Of a DNA stretch of 5,294 bases, positions 4,319 through 5,294 are shown one piece after another. The stretch spans positions 1 through 5,294 of the forward strand of contig CAZRGV010000252.1 of assembly GCA_964599655.1 (NCBI GenBank), given 5' to 3'. A program made the position numbers and the translations under genes. The notes beneath the pieces are model-generated. The model did not search any database, was not told the origin of the DNA, and worked only from the letters and a program-made list of their open reading frames with translations. How positions within the stretch are numbered: the first letter of the stretch is position 1; every line of letters starts with the position of its first letter. The DNA is from CAZRGV01 sp964599655 (GTDB lineage Bacteria > Planctomycetota > Planctomycetia > Isosphaerales > Isosphaeraceae).

Positions 4319-5038
4319 ATGCGACGCCACTTCCTCTTCGGGCCCTTGGCCCTGTTGCTGACGCTCGTTCTGGCCGGTTGCGAGAACCCGGCCGACAGCA
4401 AACCCGAGGCGATTACCGGACCCGCCCAGCCGGAGACCTCCGCGCCGGCCGATCCGGGGAATGCGTCCGCGACGGCTCCGGCCGAGACCGCCGCCGCCTC
4501 GCCCGCCGACGTGTCGAATTCCTCGGCGCTGGCCTTCTCGAACGCCAACGGGTCCACGATCAACTTCGTCGGCTCGAAGCTGACCGGCAGCCATGACGGT
4601 GGTTTCAAGGTCTTCCACGGCTCGGTCGAGCTGGCCTCCGACAGGCCGGAGATCGTGAAGATCTCGGCCGACATCGACATGGATTCGCTCTGGTCCGACG
4701 CCGACAAGCTCACGGCGCACCTCAAGACGCCCGATTTCTTCGACGTGCCCAAGTATCCCAAGGCCACGTTCGTCACCACCGAGATCAAGCCCGGCGGCGA
4801 CAAGGACGCGACCCACACCATCACCGGCAACCTCACCTTGCACGGTGTCACCAAGTCGATCACCTTCCCCGCCACCTTGAGCGTGACCGACGGCGAGGCG
4901 ACCATCCGGAGCGAGTTCTTCATCAAGAAGAGCGACTTCGGCATGACCTATGGCGGACCCGGCAACGTGATCCGCGACGAGGTGGTCATCAAGCTCGACG
5001 TCAAGGCCCCGCGAGCCAAGTCCGGCGACAAGGCCTGA
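4319..5038 (+). CDS. YceI-domain lipoprotein
   Basis: The 239-residue product begins with a lipoprotein signal peptide, MRRHFLFGP plus a Leu-rich core, ending in the lipobox L-A-G-C with the lipidated cysteine at Cys21. An Ala/Pro/Glu-rich linker (22-68) follows, then a full YceI domain (about 70-230). Hallmarks are the strand TINFVGSKLTG (80-90), DKLTAHLKTPDFFDVPKYPKATF (129-151), GNLTLHGVTKSITFPATL (170-187) and SDFGMTYGG (205-213). YceI proteins adopt a lipocalin-like barrel; a Thermus homologue binds polyisoprenoid, and E. coli YceI is a periplasmic, base-inducible protein. Here the domain is tethered to a membrane by lipid and a flexible arm, and probably binds an isoprenoid-type lipid in the envelope. 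The start at 4319 gives the proper signal peptide, with GGAG (4303-4306) 12 bases upstream. An in-frame ATG at 4256 would bury the signal peptide behind 21 extra residues. Control by the upstream MarR protein is likely by position only. Confidence 0.93.
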   Translation: MRRHFLFGPLALLLTLVLAGCENPADSKPEAITGPAQPETSAPADPGNASATAPAETAAASPADVSNSSALAFSNANGSTINFVGSKLTGSHDGGFKVFHGSVELASDRPEIVKISADIDMDSLWSDADKLTAHLKTPDFFDVPKYPKATFVTTEIKPGGDKDATHTITGNLTLHGVTKSITFPATLSVTDGEATIRSEFFIKKSDFGMTYGGPGNVIRDEVVIKLDVKAPRAKSGDKA

Positions 5039-5058
5039 GCCGAGCGTCGGAGGTTGGT

Positions 5059-5100
5059 TCCGGGGGCGAATCGCCTCGATCCGCCGCGGCGCCCCCTGGA
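5059..5100 (+). other. GC-rich hairpin just after the YceI gene
   Basis: TCCGGGGGCG (5059-5068) pairs with CGCCCCC-T-GGA (5090-5100) with one bulged T. An inner ATCG/CGAT pairing lies at 5070-5073 and 5077-5080. It starts about 20 bases after the stop codon. There is no T tract, so it may protect the mRNA 3' end or assist termination, but this cannot be settled from sequence. Confidence 0.35.
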
Positions 5101-5134
5101 CCCTCGACGCGCCGGGCCCCAAGATGCAACGGTC

Positions 5135-5161
5135 CTCCCGCCTCGACAACCGAGGCGGGAG
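5135..5161 (+). terminator. 11-bp perfect hairpin; possible terminator without a T tract
   Basis: CTCCCGCCTCG (5135-5145) pairs exactly with CGAGGCGGGAG (5151-5161) around the five-base loop ACAAC. It lies about 97 bases after the YceI stop and 35 bases before the next start codon. The following bases (CCTGATCCTCTTG) are only mildly T-rich. It could end YceI transcription or be a leader hairpin of the next gene. Confidence 0.42.
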
Positions 5162-5195
5162 CCTGATCCTCTTGCCCTGGGAGGCACGCCGCATC

Positions 5196-5294
5196 ATGAC
5201 GAGGTTCGTGGCATTCTGGCTTGCGACTCTGGCCGTTTCGCTTCCGGCGACGGCCGACGACACGGTCCGGCCCCTGTTCATCGAGGGCTACACC
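5196..5294 (+). CDS. Start of a secreted protein (3' end outside window)
   Basis: Thirty-three codons run from the ATG at 5196 to the window edge without a stop. The strong Shine-Dalgarno GGGAGG (5179-5184) sits 11 bases upstream and supports this start. The N-terminus is a typical Sec signal peptide: a basic MTR, a hydrophobic core (FVAFWLATLAVSLP) and a likely cleavage site ATA-DD after residue 20. The mature part begins DDTVRPLFIEGYT. From memory, an E-G-Y-T segment right after the signal peptide occurs in planctomycete proteins related to the N,N-dimethylformamidase large subunit, where it would be followed by D-[RK]-x-S and P-G. Those residues lie outside the window, so this is only a hint. 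Gene call and export are well supported; function is unknown. Confidence 0.72.
   Translation, partial: MTRFVAFWLATLAVSLPATADDTVRPLFIEGYT

Noticed and set aside
4220..5281. 353-codon minus-strand frame opposite the YceI gene
   Set aside because: The + strand product is a clear lipoprotein with a complete YceI domain. The antisense frame is a GC-driven shadow and would also cover the start of the next gene.

Overview
This window looks like chromosome from a GC-rich planctomycete, most likely an Isosphaeraceae-type organism. That placement is an inference. It rests on strongly G/C-ending codons, genes all on the + strand with long gaps between them, a NYN-LOTUS protein of the kind I associate with this group, and a membrane-anchored coiled-coil/TPR protein. 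No database search was possible.

Layout, left to right, all on the + strand. (a) 1-292: the 3' end of a gene whose product finishes in an eight-residue Pro/Ala/Lys tandem repeat, followed by a clear intrinsic terminator at 374-413. (b) 293-789: a non-coding stretch holding that terminator and an 11-base N gap. (c) 790-1077: a small single-RRM RNA-binding protein. (d) 1078-1315: a spacer with two overlapping, mutually exclusive hairpins. (e) 1316-2149: a NYN (PIN-like) nuclease-fold protein with a C-terminal OST-HTH/LOTUS domain. (f) 2150-2605: a 456-base gap with a -10-like element and five short inverted repeats in a row. (g) 2606-3526: a single-pass membrane protein with a coiled coil and a TPR-like C-terminal domain. 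(h) 3527-3676: a regulatory gap with a 13-bp perfect inverted repeat, a candidate promoter and a direct repeat. (i) 3677-4195: a MarR-family regulator. (j) 4319-5038: a YceI-domain lipoprotein. (k) 5039-5195: a gap with two hairpins. (l) 5196-5294: the start of a secreted protein that runs off the window.

Two functional groupings stand out. The RRM protein and the NYN-LOTUS protein are neighbours and both are expected to act on RNA. The MarR regulator lies directly upstream of the YceI lipoprotein and is a natural candidate to control it; the preceding gap contains operator-like repeats. The other genes have no evident shared pathway. The protein families are ordinary. The least explained signals are the structured non-coding intervals, especially 2278-2465 and 3583-3670. 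I see no CRISPR array, insertion sequence, tRNA or rRNA.
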